A DNA stretch of 64,000 bases from VXYL01 sp963666465 (GCA_963666465.1 OY762824.1:558001-622000), one strand, 5' to 3'; positions 35,071 to 44,554 are shown, counted from the stretch's first letter. The notes: a model not told the origin generated them from the sequence alone. Numbers and translations are program-made.

Positions 35071-37566
35071 ATGGCGGAACCTGCTGGTCAAGCAGTTGCG
35101 AAGCAACTGCCATCGCGCCCGCGAGGGCAGGCAGCCCCACGCGTGCTCGACATCGAGGTCGAGGGCATGACGTGCGCCGCCTGCGTTGCCCGACTCGAAC
35201 GGGTCTTGGGCAATGCGTCGGGGGTGGTGGAAGCGCACGTCAATCTGGCCTTGGCGCGCGCCGCGGTGTCGCTGGACGAGCCCGCGCCCGATGCGGCGCA
35301 AATTGCGGAAGTCGTGGCTCGGGCCGGCTTTTCCGTCACCACGGACCAAACCACCTATCCCGTCGAGGGCATGACCTCAGCCGCCTGTGCAGCACGGGTG
35401 GAGAAGGCCATCCGGTCGGAACCCGGCGTGGTGGACGCGGAGGTGAATCTCGCGCTTGAGCGCGCCACCGTCACCACGCTCTCCGGCACCGTGGCCGGAG
35501 ACGCCCTTGCCGAACGAGTTGCAGACGCGGGATATCGCTTGGTGGTGGACGCCGGGGACGAAGGCCCAGAGCGGGAACGGGCCGAACGCGAGTCCCGGCG
35601 CATGGATTCGGAGCGTCGGGTTGTTGTCGCCGCGGCGGTGATGACCCTGCCGATGGTGGTCGGCATGATCTTCCAGGCGTTCGGCATCGAGGAGTTGCAT
35701 CTCATGCCGGCCGGCGAGGTGCTGCTCGCCACGCCAATCCAGTTCATTCTGGGCGCCCGCTTCTATCGCGGTGCGTTCAACGCCCTGCGCGGTGGCGGCG
35801 CCAACATGGACGTGCTGGTCGTGCTGGGCACGTCTGCCGCGTACTTCTATAGCTGGTATCTGCTGACGGTGCTTGGCGAGGCCGCGGACGGCCAACTCTA
35901 TTTCGAGGCATCGGCCGTCATCATCACGCTGGTGCTGCTCGGCAAGCACTTGGAGAACCGTGCCCGCCGCGCCACCACGAACGCGATTCGGGAGCTCATG
36001 GACTTGCGACCCACCGTTGCCCGGGTGCGCGCCGTGACTGGCGAAGAGACGGACAAGCCCATTGCCGAGGTGGTGCCGGGCGACATCGTGCTGATTCGTC
36101 CGGGCGAGCGCATCTCAGTGGACGGGGACGTGATTGGCGGCGCGAGCGAAGTGGATGAATCGGTCATCACGGGCGAGAGCATGCCGGTGTCGAAGGCGCC
36201 GGGCGACACGGTGACCGGTGGCGCGGTGAACGCGCTCGGCTTTCTGGAAGTCCGCGCCACCACCGTTGGCGAACAGAGTGCGCTGTCGCGAATCATCCGC
36301 ATGGTGGAGGATGCCCAGCGCGGCAAGGCGGCGTTGCAGCGCCTGGTGGACCGAGTCAGCGGCATTTTCGTGCCGGTCGTGGTGGCGCTTTCTGCCTTGA
36401 CGTTTCTCGGCTGGCTGCTAGCCACGACAAACGCCGGGGCCGCGCTCGTGGCGGCGGTTTCGGTGCTGGTCATCGCCTGTCCGTGTGCCCTGGGCCTTGC
36501 CACACCCACCGCCGTCATGACGGGAACCGGCGCTGCGGCGCGAAGGGGGATCCTGTTCCGAGACATCGACGCACTCGAACGCGCACACGCCGTGGACACC
36601 GTGATCTTCGACAAGACCGGCACCCTCACGGAGGGCAAGGCAGAGGTGGAGCACCTGGCGGTTCTTGGTGAACTGTCGGGCCACGCAGACGGTGCCGACG
36701 CCGAGGCCCGAGAGCAGGAACTATTGCGATTGGTCTCCAGCGTGCAGCGCGCCAGCGAGCATCCACTGGCGGCGGCCATCGTGCGCCTCGCGGAGAAACG
36801 CGCCGTGGCTCCGGCGGCTGCCACCGACTTCCGCAACTCCGTGGGCCAGGGCGTCGCCGCGCAAGTGGAGGGCCGCAGCGTGCGTGTTGGCAATGCCGAG
36901 TTCGCCCTGTCCGGGGTTGCGGTGCCATCCACGCCCTTTGATCCAGCCACGCACACGCTGGTTTGGGCCGCCGACGAACAGGGGCCCCTGGGCGTCTTTG
37001 CCATCGCCGACCCGCTCCGGCGGCAGTCGGCGCAAGCGGTGGAGCGGCTGAAGGCGATAGGCGTAGAACCCGTTCTGCTTTCGGGCGACTCGCCCGCCAT
37101 CGTTCGTCGCATCGCCGACGGTGTGGGCATCGCCGATGCACATGGCGGCGTGAAGCCGGAGGGCAAGGCACAGGAAGTGGCGGCACGGCGGCGCCGGGGC
37201 GAGTGCGTGGCCATGATCGGCGACGGCGTCAATGATGCGCCGGCGCTTGCTGCCGCAGACGTGGGAATCGCCATCGGCACCGGCGCGGACGTGGCGATGG
37301 AAACCGCCGGCGTGACCTTGATGCGACCGGATCCAACCCTGGTCCCGGAGGCCATCGCCGCCAGCCGGGCCACGGTGCGCAAGATCCGTCAGAACCTCTT
37401 CTGGGCCTTCATCTACAACATCATCGGCATCCCGGCCGCGATGCTCGGCTACCTAAGCCCAACCCTTGCGGGCGCCGCAATGGCACTGTCGAGCGCGTGC
37501 GTCACCGGCAACTCACTCCTGCTGCGACGGTCGCTCAGATCGGCCGATTCAGGGAGGCAACAATGA
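35071..37566 (+). CDS. copA: Cu(+)-exporting P1B-type ATPase
   Basis: 831 residues. Two N-terminal metal-binding domains: the first has GMTCAAC (C35, C38), the second reads GMTSAAC, so its first cysteine is Ser103 and the site is probably dead. The ATPase core follows with the TGES actuator (DESVITGESMPVSK), VLVIACPCALGLATPTA (CPC ion site), FDKTGTLTEGKAEV (phosphorylated Asp), SEHPLAAAIV, and MIGDGVNDAPALAAADVGIA. It pumps copper across the inner membrane. Residues 6-20 fall in an R4-like repeat. Start ATG 35071, behind GAGGCGGAG. Confidence 0.93.
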   Translation: MAEPAGQAVAKQLPSRPRGQAAPRVLDIEVEGMTCAACVARLERVLGNASGVVEAHVNLALARAAVSLDEPAPDAAQIAEVVARAGFSVTTDQTTYPVEGMTSAACAARVEKAIRSEPGVVDAEVNLALERATVTTLSGTVAGDALAERVADAGYRLVVDAGDEGPERERAERESRRMDSERRVVVAAAVMTLPMVVGMIFQAFGIEELHLMPAGEVLLATPIQFILGARFYRGAFNALRGGGANMDVLVVLGTSAAYFYSWYLLTVLGEAADGQLYFEASAVIITLVLLGKHLENRARRATTNAIRELMDLRPTVARVRAVTGEETDKPIAEVVPGDIVLIRPGERISVDGDVIGGASEVDESVITGESMPVSKAPGDTVTGGAVNALGFLEVRATTVGEQSALSRIIRMVEDAQRGKAALQRLVDRVSGIFVPVVVALSALTFLGWLLATTNAGAALVAAVSVLVIACPCALGLATPTAVMTGTGAAARRGILFRDIDALERAHAVDTVIFDKTGTLTEGKAEVEHLAVLGELSGHADGADAEAREQELLRLVSSVQRASEHPLAAAIVRLAEKRAVAPAAATDFRNSVGQGVAAQVEGRSVRVGNAEFALSGVAVPSTPFDPATHTLVWAADEQGPLGVFAIADPLRRQSAQAVERLKAIGVEPVLLSGDSPAIVRRIADGVGIADAHGGVKPEGKAQEVAARRRRGECVAMIGDGVNDAPALAAADVGIAIGTGADVAMETAGVTLMRPDPTLVPEAIAASRATVRKIRQNLFWAFIYNIIGIPAAMLGYLSPTLAGAAMALSSACVTGNSLLLRRSLRSADSGRQQ
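35089..35131 (+). repeat. R4 repeat in the copA 5' end
   Basis: CAGTTGCGAAGCAACTG is a hairpin (CAGTTGC/GCAACTG), followed by CGCGCCCGCGAGGGC. It matches CAGTTGCGCAGCAACTGCCG and GCGCCCGTTAGGGCGC at 47122-47164. It is translated in frame as the variable residues before the first metal-binding domain. Confidence 0.55.
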
Positions 37567-37674
37567 GCAACACGTACACGGCGATCTTCGAGCGAGACGA
37601 CGGCTGGCACATCGCATGGTGCCCTGAGGTGCCCGGCGCGAATGGCCAGGGCCGCACGAAGGAAGAAGCGCGGG
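37563..37674 (+). pseudogene. hicB: HicB-like antitoxin truncated by an IS
   Basis: MSNTYTAIFERDDGWHIAWC then PEVPGANGQGRTKEEARA is the start of a HicB-type antitoxin ('Y.a.ie.dd.gw.a.cPElpG...qG.T.eEA...'). At 37675 the reading enters the left inverted repeat of the adjacent IS, which cuts the gene after about 37 codons. ATG 37563 overlaps the end of copA. Neither the remainder nor a HicA toxin was found beyond the IS. Confidence 0.75.
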
Positions 37675-39202
37675 CTAGCCCTACCCATGCCCCACAAGTG
37701 GCACTGGACTTTCGCGCGCGGTTCTTTTATGTTGCGCGGCATGTACGCGCAGCATCTGATCAAGCGGAGTCTGGGGACTGTGGAGGCGCAGGCGCGGGTT
37801 GAGGCGCTGCGGCGCGCGCATCCGGACCTGCACCGCACGGGTCTGGCGGGTGCGGTGTGCGAGGAGTTCGGTTTCCACGACGCGCGCGGGTGGCGCAGAC
37901 GAGCGGCTGTCTGTCGGCGCTGCGGGCGCTGGAGCGGGCCGGGGCGGTTCGTCTGCCGGCGGCGCGGACGGCGGGCGCGAGTTGCGTGCGCGGCGGGTCG
38001 GCGCCGGCGGCGGGAGTGCCGGACGCCGTGGGTCGGGTGCGTGGGCTGCGGGTCGTGCTGGTGGAGGATGCGGCGGAGCGGGACGTGTGGCACGGCCTGA
38101 TGGCGCGCGAGCATGCTCGCGGCGCGGGGCCGCTGGTGGGCTGCCAGCTGCGCTGTCTGGTGGCTTCCGAGCACGGCTGGCTGGGTGCGGCGGGCTTTGC
38201 GTCGGCGGCGCTGCAGCTTGCGGCGCGGGATCGCTGGATCGGCTGGGACGCGGCGGGTCGCCGGGCGCACCTGCATCGCGTGGCGGGGCTGTCGCGGTTC
38301 CTGATCCGGCCGAGCGTGGCCCTGCCGGAACCTGGCCTCGCGCGTGCTTGGTCGGCTGCTGCGGCGCCTGCCGGCGGACTTCGAGGCGCGCTGCGGCTAC
38401 GCGCCGTGCCTGGTGGAGACGTTCGTCGACGGCACGCACTCGGGAACCAGCCTGCGGGCGGCCAACTGGCGGCTGCTGGGCGAGACCGCGGGTCGGGGCC
38501 GGCAGGACCGGGGCAACGCGGCGGTGGCGGGACGCAAGCGGGTGTATGTTTGCCCGCTGGCGGCCGACTGGCGGCAGCGGCTGGGCGTGGGCGCGGAGCC
38601 GTCCCCGGCGCCGCCGCTGGCGCCCTGGGAGGGGCTGGAGGCCGGCGTCTGGGCGGCGAACGAGTTTGGCGGGGCGCCGCTGGGCGATGCCCGGCTGAGC
38701 GCCCGGCTGGTGCGGGTGGCGGCGCTCAGGGGGGCGGCGCCGACGGCTTCGCTGCCGGCCGCGGCGAAGGGGGATCGGGCACTGGTCAAGGGCCACTGCC
38801 GGTTCGCGGATCGTCCGGACGACGGCGCGGCGACGCCGGAGAACATCCTGCGGCCGCACCGCGAGCGGACGCTGCGGCGCATGCGCGCGCAGCCGCGGGT
38901 GCTGCCCGACCTGCCGCCCGACGTGATCTCCGAACTCGAGATCCAGGTCCTCAAGGCGTTCGCCGAACAACGCCGACGCCCGCACCCGACACCCTGGCAC
39001 TCGCCGCGCGTCTGGTCGCCCAGCTCGGCGGACACATCCACCGACCCCGCGGCCCGCCGTCTGGAACCAAGGTCATGTGGCGTGGCGACGCCACCCTCGT
39101 CGACATGTGCACCGGATATCGACTTGCCGCGGAGCTGCAAACCTGAAACGTCAGAAACAGCCGCAAAGCCCCGTGCCACTTGTGGGGCATGGGTAGAGCT
39201 AG
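37675..39202 (+). mobile_element. IS4/Tn5-like element with 30-bp inverted repeats, internally deleted
   Basis: The outer ends are CTAGCCCTACCCATGCCCCA followed by CAAGTGGCAC (37675-37704), and its complement at 39173-39202 with one mismatch in 30. The inside holds a frame-disrupted transposase relic lacking its catalytic core. The ends are much better preserved than the gene, so it could still be moved in trans. No clear flanking target duplication was seen. Confidence 0.8.
37741..39146 (+). pseudogene. DruA-like/Tn5-type transposase relic
   Basis: From ATG 37741 the order is a DruA-like N-terminus (MYAQHLIKRSLGTVEAQAR, LAGAVCEEFGFHDARG) and DruA core pieces (ERDVWHGLMAREH, LVGCQLRCLVASEHGWLGAA, CLVETFVDGTHSGTSLRAAN). 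The Tn5-type DNA-binding segment follows (WAANEFGGAPLGDARLSARL, LRPHRERTLRRM), and then directly the C-terminal end (TLALAARLVAQLGGHIHRPR, VMWRGDATLVDMCTGYRLA). The about 300-residue DDE domain between is deleted, and at least three frame changes occur. Same DruA fusion idea as the ISAs1 element at 2550, but with a different transposase class. Confidence 0.75.
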
Positions 39203-39329
39203 GGGCCACTCTGCCGCACCTCGCGAAGCGAGCTCTCTGGCCGGCGGCAATGTTGCCATCCGTCGCCCGCAAAGCGCGCGCCAGCCTCAATCCCATTGGC
39301 GCGAAAGCAGGCGAAATCCATCCCATCAA

Positions 39330-39719
39330 TCAGCCTCCCGATTCCTTGGTCCCGTGCCGAGTCAGAGTCCAAAGGTGGAAGGCGGCGTCAGTACGCGCGT
39401 CAAAGAAGCCCGGGAGGTCTTTGCCCTCGGTGCTGACCGCACACCAACGATCGGTGTCGCCCTCGCGGACTTTCCGGACCAAGCCAAGCAAGTTGTCCGA
39501 GTCTCGCGGAAGAACGCGATAGGTATCCGGCGCCCAGGGTTGGTAGTCGAAGTCGAGACGCGGTTCGGCCGGCCGAGTGCGGATGCCAAGCATCGACGTG
39601 CCGCGGTCCCTGCTGGCAAGGGCCCTCGCGAGGAGAGTTCCTGAGAGAACCGCAAGCAGTCGCGCACGGCGTCGGCACATCCTGACGTCGCTGAGCTGCT
39701 GTCTGAGATTGAAGTGCAT
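39330..39719 (-). CDS. Hypothetical protein
   Basis: 129 residues; possibly shorter from MLGIRTRPAEPRLDFDYQPW. The sequence (WAPDTYRVLPRDSDNLLGLV, DRWCAVSTEGKDLPGFFDAR) has normal soluble-protein composition, with no motif I recognise. It is divergent from the degraded gene at 39750. Could be a small accessory protein or part of the same decayed region. Confidence 0.4.
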   Translation of the reverse strand: MHFNLRQQLSDVRMCRRRARLLAVLSGTLLARALASRDRGTSMLGIRTRPAEPRLDFDYQPWAPDTYRVLPRDSDNLLGLVRKVREGDTDRWCAVSTEGKDLPGFFDARTDAAFHLWTLTRHGTKESGG

Positions 39720-39749
39720 TGGCCCGGTGACCTGCCACAGGCTCCCGCT

Positions 39750-40797
39750 ATGCCGAAACGGCTAGTCCGTTCGATTGATGACTTTGGTGTTCGGCCCGAG
39801 AACCGAGATGGGCGCGGCTTCAAGGTGACGGAGCGGCGGACCGTGGTTCGGACGCTCGGCCACATCAAGAGTGCGGTACGAAGGTCCGTCGGCAAGGGAG
39901 ATTTGACCTTCAAAGCCCGGCGACTCCCCAAGTCGCTAGCGCATATCGACGACTTCGATCAGACCGTCGAGTTGGCGAGTCGATACCGTGGGGAGATCCA
40001 GAAGGCGGGGCGTCGGATCGCGAACCAGACAGCGATTTGTGAGCCGAAAGTGCATGCCGTCGGGAGGGTGCAGGGAGTAGGTGAGATTCGCTTGCGGCGG
40101 GTGGTAACCGTGAAGGGGCTGGAAAAAGTGGGGCGCAAACTCGGGCTTTGCGTGGCGCATGCCGACGAGATCGGCAGGCGCTACCGCAATGAGCTGAAAA
40201 AACCGGACGAGCACGAGTTCTGGAGCCTGAGCACGGCCGCGGGGCCCTTTGCCTTGCTCAGCGTCAGCATTGAAGAGGGCACGCGACGCGTTGCCGAGTT
40301 TGAGGGCTACAACGGAGAGCGTCCTTTCGTGAGCGACGAAAACGGTCGCAAAGCACAGGCTTTCGGGCGCCCTCTTGCGGAACGTCTTGCGAGGGCTCAA
40401 GGCCGACGCCTCCGACGTTGGGCACTTCACCGCGGCGGGGGCGTTTCAGAGCCTGCTGCCATCAAGGAACCGTGCGAAACACCGTGACGTGATTGCCGAA
40501 GGGGCGCAACCTTCGAGTCTGGCGCTTCGAAGACGAAGTGATCGTTGCGTCGTTCAAGAAGTGCCTCGCGGCACCATCCCAGGACGCAATGCAGTGTGGT
40601 CGCGTTTCGTCCAATGTGAACGGCGTCGGTTGCACCGAGGGCCTGGCCGACGAGCACAGATTCGACGACGAAAGGAGTGGGAGCAGGGCGCCTGGCACAA
40701 CAAGGCGATGGATTTCGGGGAGTTGTTCGAGTTGCTAGATCGGTCGCCGGACTTGCGTGACGCTTTCTTCGGCACGGAGACGAACGAGCGCATATGA
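39750..40797 (+). pseudogene. Unrecognised gene, several frame changes
   Basis: From ATG 39750 (MPKRLVRSIDDFGVRPENRD) one frame stays natural to about residue 210 (FALLSVSIEEGTRRVAEFEG, FVSDENGRKAQAFG). Natural sequence then resumes in other frames: LRGLKADASDVGHFTAAGAF, then KGRNLRVWRFEDEVIVASFK, then MDFGELFELLDRSPDLRDAF with a stop at 40797. These look like one decayed gene of about 340 codons, or two adjacent ones. No family recognised. From 40798 to 41009 nothing is supported. Confidence 0.45.
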
Positions 40798-41009
40798 CGA
40801 CATGCGGTTCGGTCGGGCCGACGATATTCGGACGCCCAAGCGGTTCGAACGCCGCGACGCGTTAGCAAAGAGGATGAGGGAAGCGGGCGCTGGGCTTACG
40901 GCTCCCACGCCATGCATGTCGCGACCGCAGGGTTGCGACGCCCAAAGCGAAGTGCCGGATTTGGTGAGGCCCGCTTTTTCTGAAGTGGGCCCAGGTTGGA
41001 GAGAGTGAC

Positions 41010-41354
41010 ATGAACAAGGCTGAAAAGGCCGCGAGTAGTGCATCGATCAAGAAGTTCATCAACGAGATCTGATAAACGCTCGAGCTCCCGGAGGACTGGA
41101 AGCCACGCCGCGGCACGCCGTCGGAACAGAGGGACCAGGCCATCAGGATTCTGAAGGAGGAGGTGGACGAAGTGGCTGACTTCCACTACAAGCGTGGCGC
41201 CATTGACAGCGTTCGCACGCTCAATCGGTTGCGACGCAAGGCGGGAGCGAAGCGGGCGACTGCCGGCGTGGACCGCAAGAGCTGGGATAGGCGCGTGAGC
41301 GGGATGTTCCCCAAGGCTGGCAAGGACTACAAAGCCGGCAAACGCCCGTGGTAA
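41010..41354 (+). pseudogene. Small gene interrupted by tandem in-frame stops
   Basis: One continuous frame reads MNKAEKAASSASIKKFINEI, then TGA TAA (41070-41075), then TLELPEDWKPRRGTPSEQRD and RILKEEVDEVADFHYKRGAI to KDYKAGKRPW and a stop at 41354. Both sides look coding and share the frame. Either a nonsense-inactivated gene of about 113 codons, or a 20-residue leader followed by a second gene from GTG 41163. Family unknown. Confidence 0.45.
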
Positions 41355-41593
41355 GCGCTCCCTCGACCTGAGAGCGAGCGCCCGTACGTTTGGCGACCAC
41401 CTTGACCAAGGTCGTTCGTTTCCATGATGGATCGTGCGCTATTGGCGCTTGTGAAGGGCGTCCTGCCACGCAGGGCGCTCTCTCAGGAGTCTGCCCCCTC
41501 GAACTCGCGCCGTACGTTCGACAGCCCGCCTCCTGCCCCATAGGCGACACGAGTGGTTCAAGGTGACTCGGATCAGATGCTATCAGCATCCCT

Positions 41594-42370
41594 CTAGGAC
41601 AGGTGGGCCTTGAAGAACGCCTGCCAGTCGCGCACCTCTATGCCGCGAACCCGCGCTGATTGCATCTGTGCGATGTAGTCGCCCATGACACCGTAGCGGG
41701 CGAGGCGCCCGAAGTTGCTGCCGTCGTCGCGGGTCGGCTGATCGGCGATGTTGGATTTGGATGCGGGGTATGGCGCCACTCCCGATGGGCTGCGGATTTC
41801 GCCCGGGTCGTCGCGGACTTCGCGTTCGTGGAGCCAATAGTGGTTGCGCTTGCGGGCACAGTAGAGCGTGGACTCGACGAAAGGTCTGAACAGGACCGGC
41901 GATCCGGCGAGGATGTTTGAGAGCACCCAAGGCACGACCACGAGGAGGTCTTGCGGATTGCACGCGGTCTCCGTCACGGTGAAGCGATACGTTGGCACCT
42001 TTTCCTTTGCCAGCAGGTACCAGCCCTTCAGTTCAATGCCGAGCAGGACATCCTCGCCGTTGTCGCGCTGGCGCAGGACGACATCCGGGAAGGTCTGGGG
42101 TTGGCGAACGAAGGCATAGGTCGGGTAATCGTCTTTGGGATCCCACACGGAACGCAGTTCATTGAGGGTTTTCACCACGGCCTCTTCGATCGTCGCAGCC
42201 AATGTGGTGTTCAAGGTGAAGATGTCTGTGGCCATCAGACCCTCGATGCTGGTCGGGGTCGAGAACCGATCGGGGCAGGCGTAAAGCGCACGCTGCACGC
42301 CGAGCCAAAGCTCGTAATGCGGCCAACCGGTCGGCGTTACCCGCTCTGGAGGCTCAGGCTTTTCTGGCAT
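41594..42370 (-). CDS. Type II restriction endonuclease (putative)
   Basis: 258 residues. TFPDVVLRQRDNGEDVLLGI then ELKGWYLL carries the PD-(D/E)XK triad (D96, E113, K115) of restriction enzymes. The rest is compatible with a stand-alone type II enzyme (TYRFTVTETACNPQDLLVVV, ALYACPDRFSTPTSIEGL). ATG 42370 lies inside the 3' end of the methyltransferase gene (34-nt overlap), so the two are made together, the usual arrangement for restriction-modification pairs. Recognition site unknown. Confidence 0.75.
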   Translation of the reverse strand: MPEKPEPPERVTPTGWPHYELWLGVQRALYACPDRFSTPTSIEGLMATDIFTLNTTLAATIEEAVVKTLNELRSVWDPKDDYPTYAFVRQPQTFPDVVLRQRDNGEDVLLGIELKGWYLLAKEKVPTYRFTVTETACNPQDLLVVVPWVLSNILAGSPVLFRPFVESTLYCARKRNHYWLHEREVRDDPGEIRSPSGVAPYPASKSNIADQPTRDDGSNFGRLARYGVMGDYIAQMQSARVRGIEVRDWQAFFKAHLS

Positions 42371-43437
42371 GACTTGAGCCTTTCCGCGGCTGCCTGGTAG
42401 AACTCTGGGACGATCTCGGCGCTGTGGGAAACCCTGTCGTGGCGAAAGGCGCAGATGGCGGCGGGGCACAGTCCACCGAAGGGCTCCCACACTGCGTCGC
42501 CAGGGTCGGTCGTGGCCAGCATGGGTGTAGCAATCAGATCAAGAGGCTTTTGGCTGCCGTGCAGGCTCTTGTATTTCCATTGCATGCGTTCGCGGCTGCC
42601 GTTGATGCGATGGCTGCCGGCCACCTGTGGCTGCCGCCACACGTTCGTCACGCCGGCGGGGCAATGGAACTTCGCTCTCATGCGGCGCCACTCTTTTGCG
42701 GAGATCGGCTTGCGCCCGTCCTGACTGAAGTACGGCCTGCCTGTCGCCTTGCCGTGGGCATTGGCATAGTCGGCGAGCCGCGCGAAAGCGTCCGGCGGCG
42801 GGTAGTACCAGAGATGATCCGCCGTCAGGTACTTCCGGGTCGCGGCGTTGGCAACTCCGCAGGCGTCGTTGGCGAGCCGGAGAGGGAGTCCGGTGCGGAG
42901 CCACTCGCGTCGAAGCCACTCCTGCATGGAGAGGGTTTCGCCGGTCTCGAAGCGAAACGTCGCTGCCTTGACGTACTGAACACAGACCTCGGTGGTAACC
43001 GGGAACTTCCGCAATGTGCGGGTGTTGGCGTTGCCGGCGATGTGGCCGAGCCCCTTGTCCCAGACGTGGCAGCTGCGATACTGCCAGCCGTGTTCGGCCA
43101 GCAGGGGATGGACGGTGGCCCAACCGAGTTCGGTGTTCCAGAACCAGAGTGTGGTCCGAGGCGTCGCTTGGGCAGCCCAAGCCTCCACATGCGGGTGATA
43201 CCATTCCACGAGCCCTTCGGACGTATGCAAGTCGCCGGGGAATCCACCGACGCCGTAGGGACCATCGGCAATGATGCAGACGGGGCTGGGCCACTGCGGA
43301 TAGAGGATCTCGGCCGGCTGGAAGTGGATCGTCGCGCAGCCGCGCCGGACAGACTCCGGGCCAGCGCCCCGAGGTCGCGAGGGCCTTGACGCAGCGCCAG
43401 CCGGCTCGATTGGTGTGGGTTGCGTCTCGATGGGCAT
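42337..43437 (-). CDS. DNA methyltransferase of the restriction-modification pair
   Basis: 366 residues. Motif IV appears as IIADGPYGVGGFPGDL (58-62, a DPPY variant), and the S-adenosylmethionine-binding motifs come last (HGSQKPLDLIATPMLATTDP, AVWEPFGGLCPAAICA), the beta-class order of N4-cytosine/N6-adenine enzymes. A long middle section (FWNTELGWATVHPLL, VWDKGLGHIAGNANT) likely includes target recognition. ATG 43437. It would protect host DNA from the nuclease downstream. Confidence 0.8.
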   Translation of the reverse strand: MPIETQPTPIEPAGAASRPSRPRGAGPESVRRGCATIHFQPAEILYPQWPSPVCIIADGPYGVGGFPGDLHTSEGLVEWYHPHVEAWAAQATPRTTLWFWNTELGWATVHPLLAEHGWQYRSCHVWDKGLGHIAGNANTRTLRKFPVTTEVCVQYVKAATFRFETGETLSMQEWLRREWLRTGLPLRLANDACGVANAATRKYLTADHLWYYPPPDAFARLADYANAHGKATGRPYFSQDGRKPISAKEWRRMRAKFHCPAGVTNVWRQPQVAGSHRINGSRERMQWKYKSLHGSQKPLDLIATPMLATTDPGDAVWEPFGGLCPAAICAFRHDRVSHSAEIVPEFYQAAAERLKSCQKSLSLQSG

Positions 43438-43513
43438 GGCAACGTGGTGGGCGCCTAGGTGCGCTTGGCCGGTGTCACGGACATTGTACGAGGTCTATGA
43501 GGTCCTCGGGGCA

Positions 43514-43622
43514 AGGGCGTCTCACTCTCCAGCACACCGCCAGGCGCAACGCTTGTGAAGTGGATTTCGATCACATGGGGCGCTGCCGGGTCCTCGCGGG
43601 CGCGACGGCGAGCGAGACGCCT
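43514..43622 (+). repeat. R3-related inverted repeat
   Basis: GGCGTCTCACTCTCC near 43514 and GAGACGCC near 43614 are complementary arms about 100 nt apart, related to the R3 elements at 16781 and 52779. They lie in the about 240-nt intergenic space between the methyltransferase and rfbD; no gene is seen there. Confidence 0.45.
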
Positions 43623-43677
43623 TTTCCCAAGAGTAGCCCTGCCCAGCAAAGTCGGCTCGTGGGGAGGGGACTCGGGC

Positions 43678-44554
43678 CTAAGGTCGGAGGGAGGCGAGAT
43701 AGCCCCGCAGGTGAGGGCGCCAGTCTGGGGGGTGGATGCCGAAGGTGCGTGCGAGGTGGGTGGCGTTCAGGCGGGAGTTGAGAGGACGGCGGGCTGGGGT
43801 TGGGTAGTCGGTGGTGGGGATGGCGCGCACTTCGGGCGCCTGTTCGACCAGGCCAAGCCGCTCGGCTTCCGCGACGATCTGGCGGGCGAAACCGCACCAG
43901 CTCACTATTGGCTTGGCACTGAAGTGGTAGGTGCCCCAGAGGTCCTCCCGGCTCGCCGTGGCCAGGCAGACGGCACGGAGCGTTTCCGCAACCGCTTTGG
44001 CCGGAGCAGGGGCGCCGATCTGGTCGTCCACAACGGCGAGTTCTGGGCGTTCGCGGGTGAGGCGGAGCATGGTGTCCACGAAGCTGCGGCCATGAGTTCC
44101 GAAAAACCCAACTCACGCGCAGGATGACGTGGCGGGAAGCTGCGGCGCGCACGGCGCGCTCGCCGAGTTCCTTGGTACGGCCATAGACCCCCAGGGGGGC
44201 CGTGGGGTCCTCCTCGCGGTAGGGCGCGTTTGCGCTGCCGTCGAATACGTAGTCGGTGGAGACATGCACGAGTGCCGTGCCACTGTTGGCGCACGCGACG
44301 GCGAGGTGCGCCACGGCTTCGACGTTCACGGCGTGGGCAGCCTCTTGCTCCGACTCGGCGCGATCCACGGCGGTGTAGGCGGCGCAGTTGACCACTGTCT
44401 GGGGCTGCCATCGCTCTATCGTGCGGGCCACGGCATCGGCGTCGGTGATGTCGAGATCGTCGCGGCTGAGGCCGATGGGCTGGAAGTTATCCGTGCCGAG
44501 ATCGACGAGTTTCGATCCAGCCTGGCCGGCGGCGCCGGTGACGAGGACTTTCAT
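43678..44554 (-). pseudogene. rfbD: dTDP-4-dehydrorhamnose reductase, frameshifted
   Basis: MKVLVTGAAGQAGSKLVDLG (Rossmann nucleotide site), VVNCAAYTAVDRAESE, LVHVSTDYVFDGSANAPYRE and YGRTKELGE (the YxxxK active site) identify RmlD/RfbD, the last step of dTDP-L-rhamnose synthesis. The frame breaks at about 44105 in a run of five T on the minus strand. With four T the reading RVSWVFGTHGRSFVDTMLRL and the remainder (TYHFSAKPIVSWCGFARQIV) to 43678 would be continuous, about 292 residues. Overlaps rfbC by 4 nt. True mutation or sequencing indel cannot be separated here. Confidence 0.88.
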
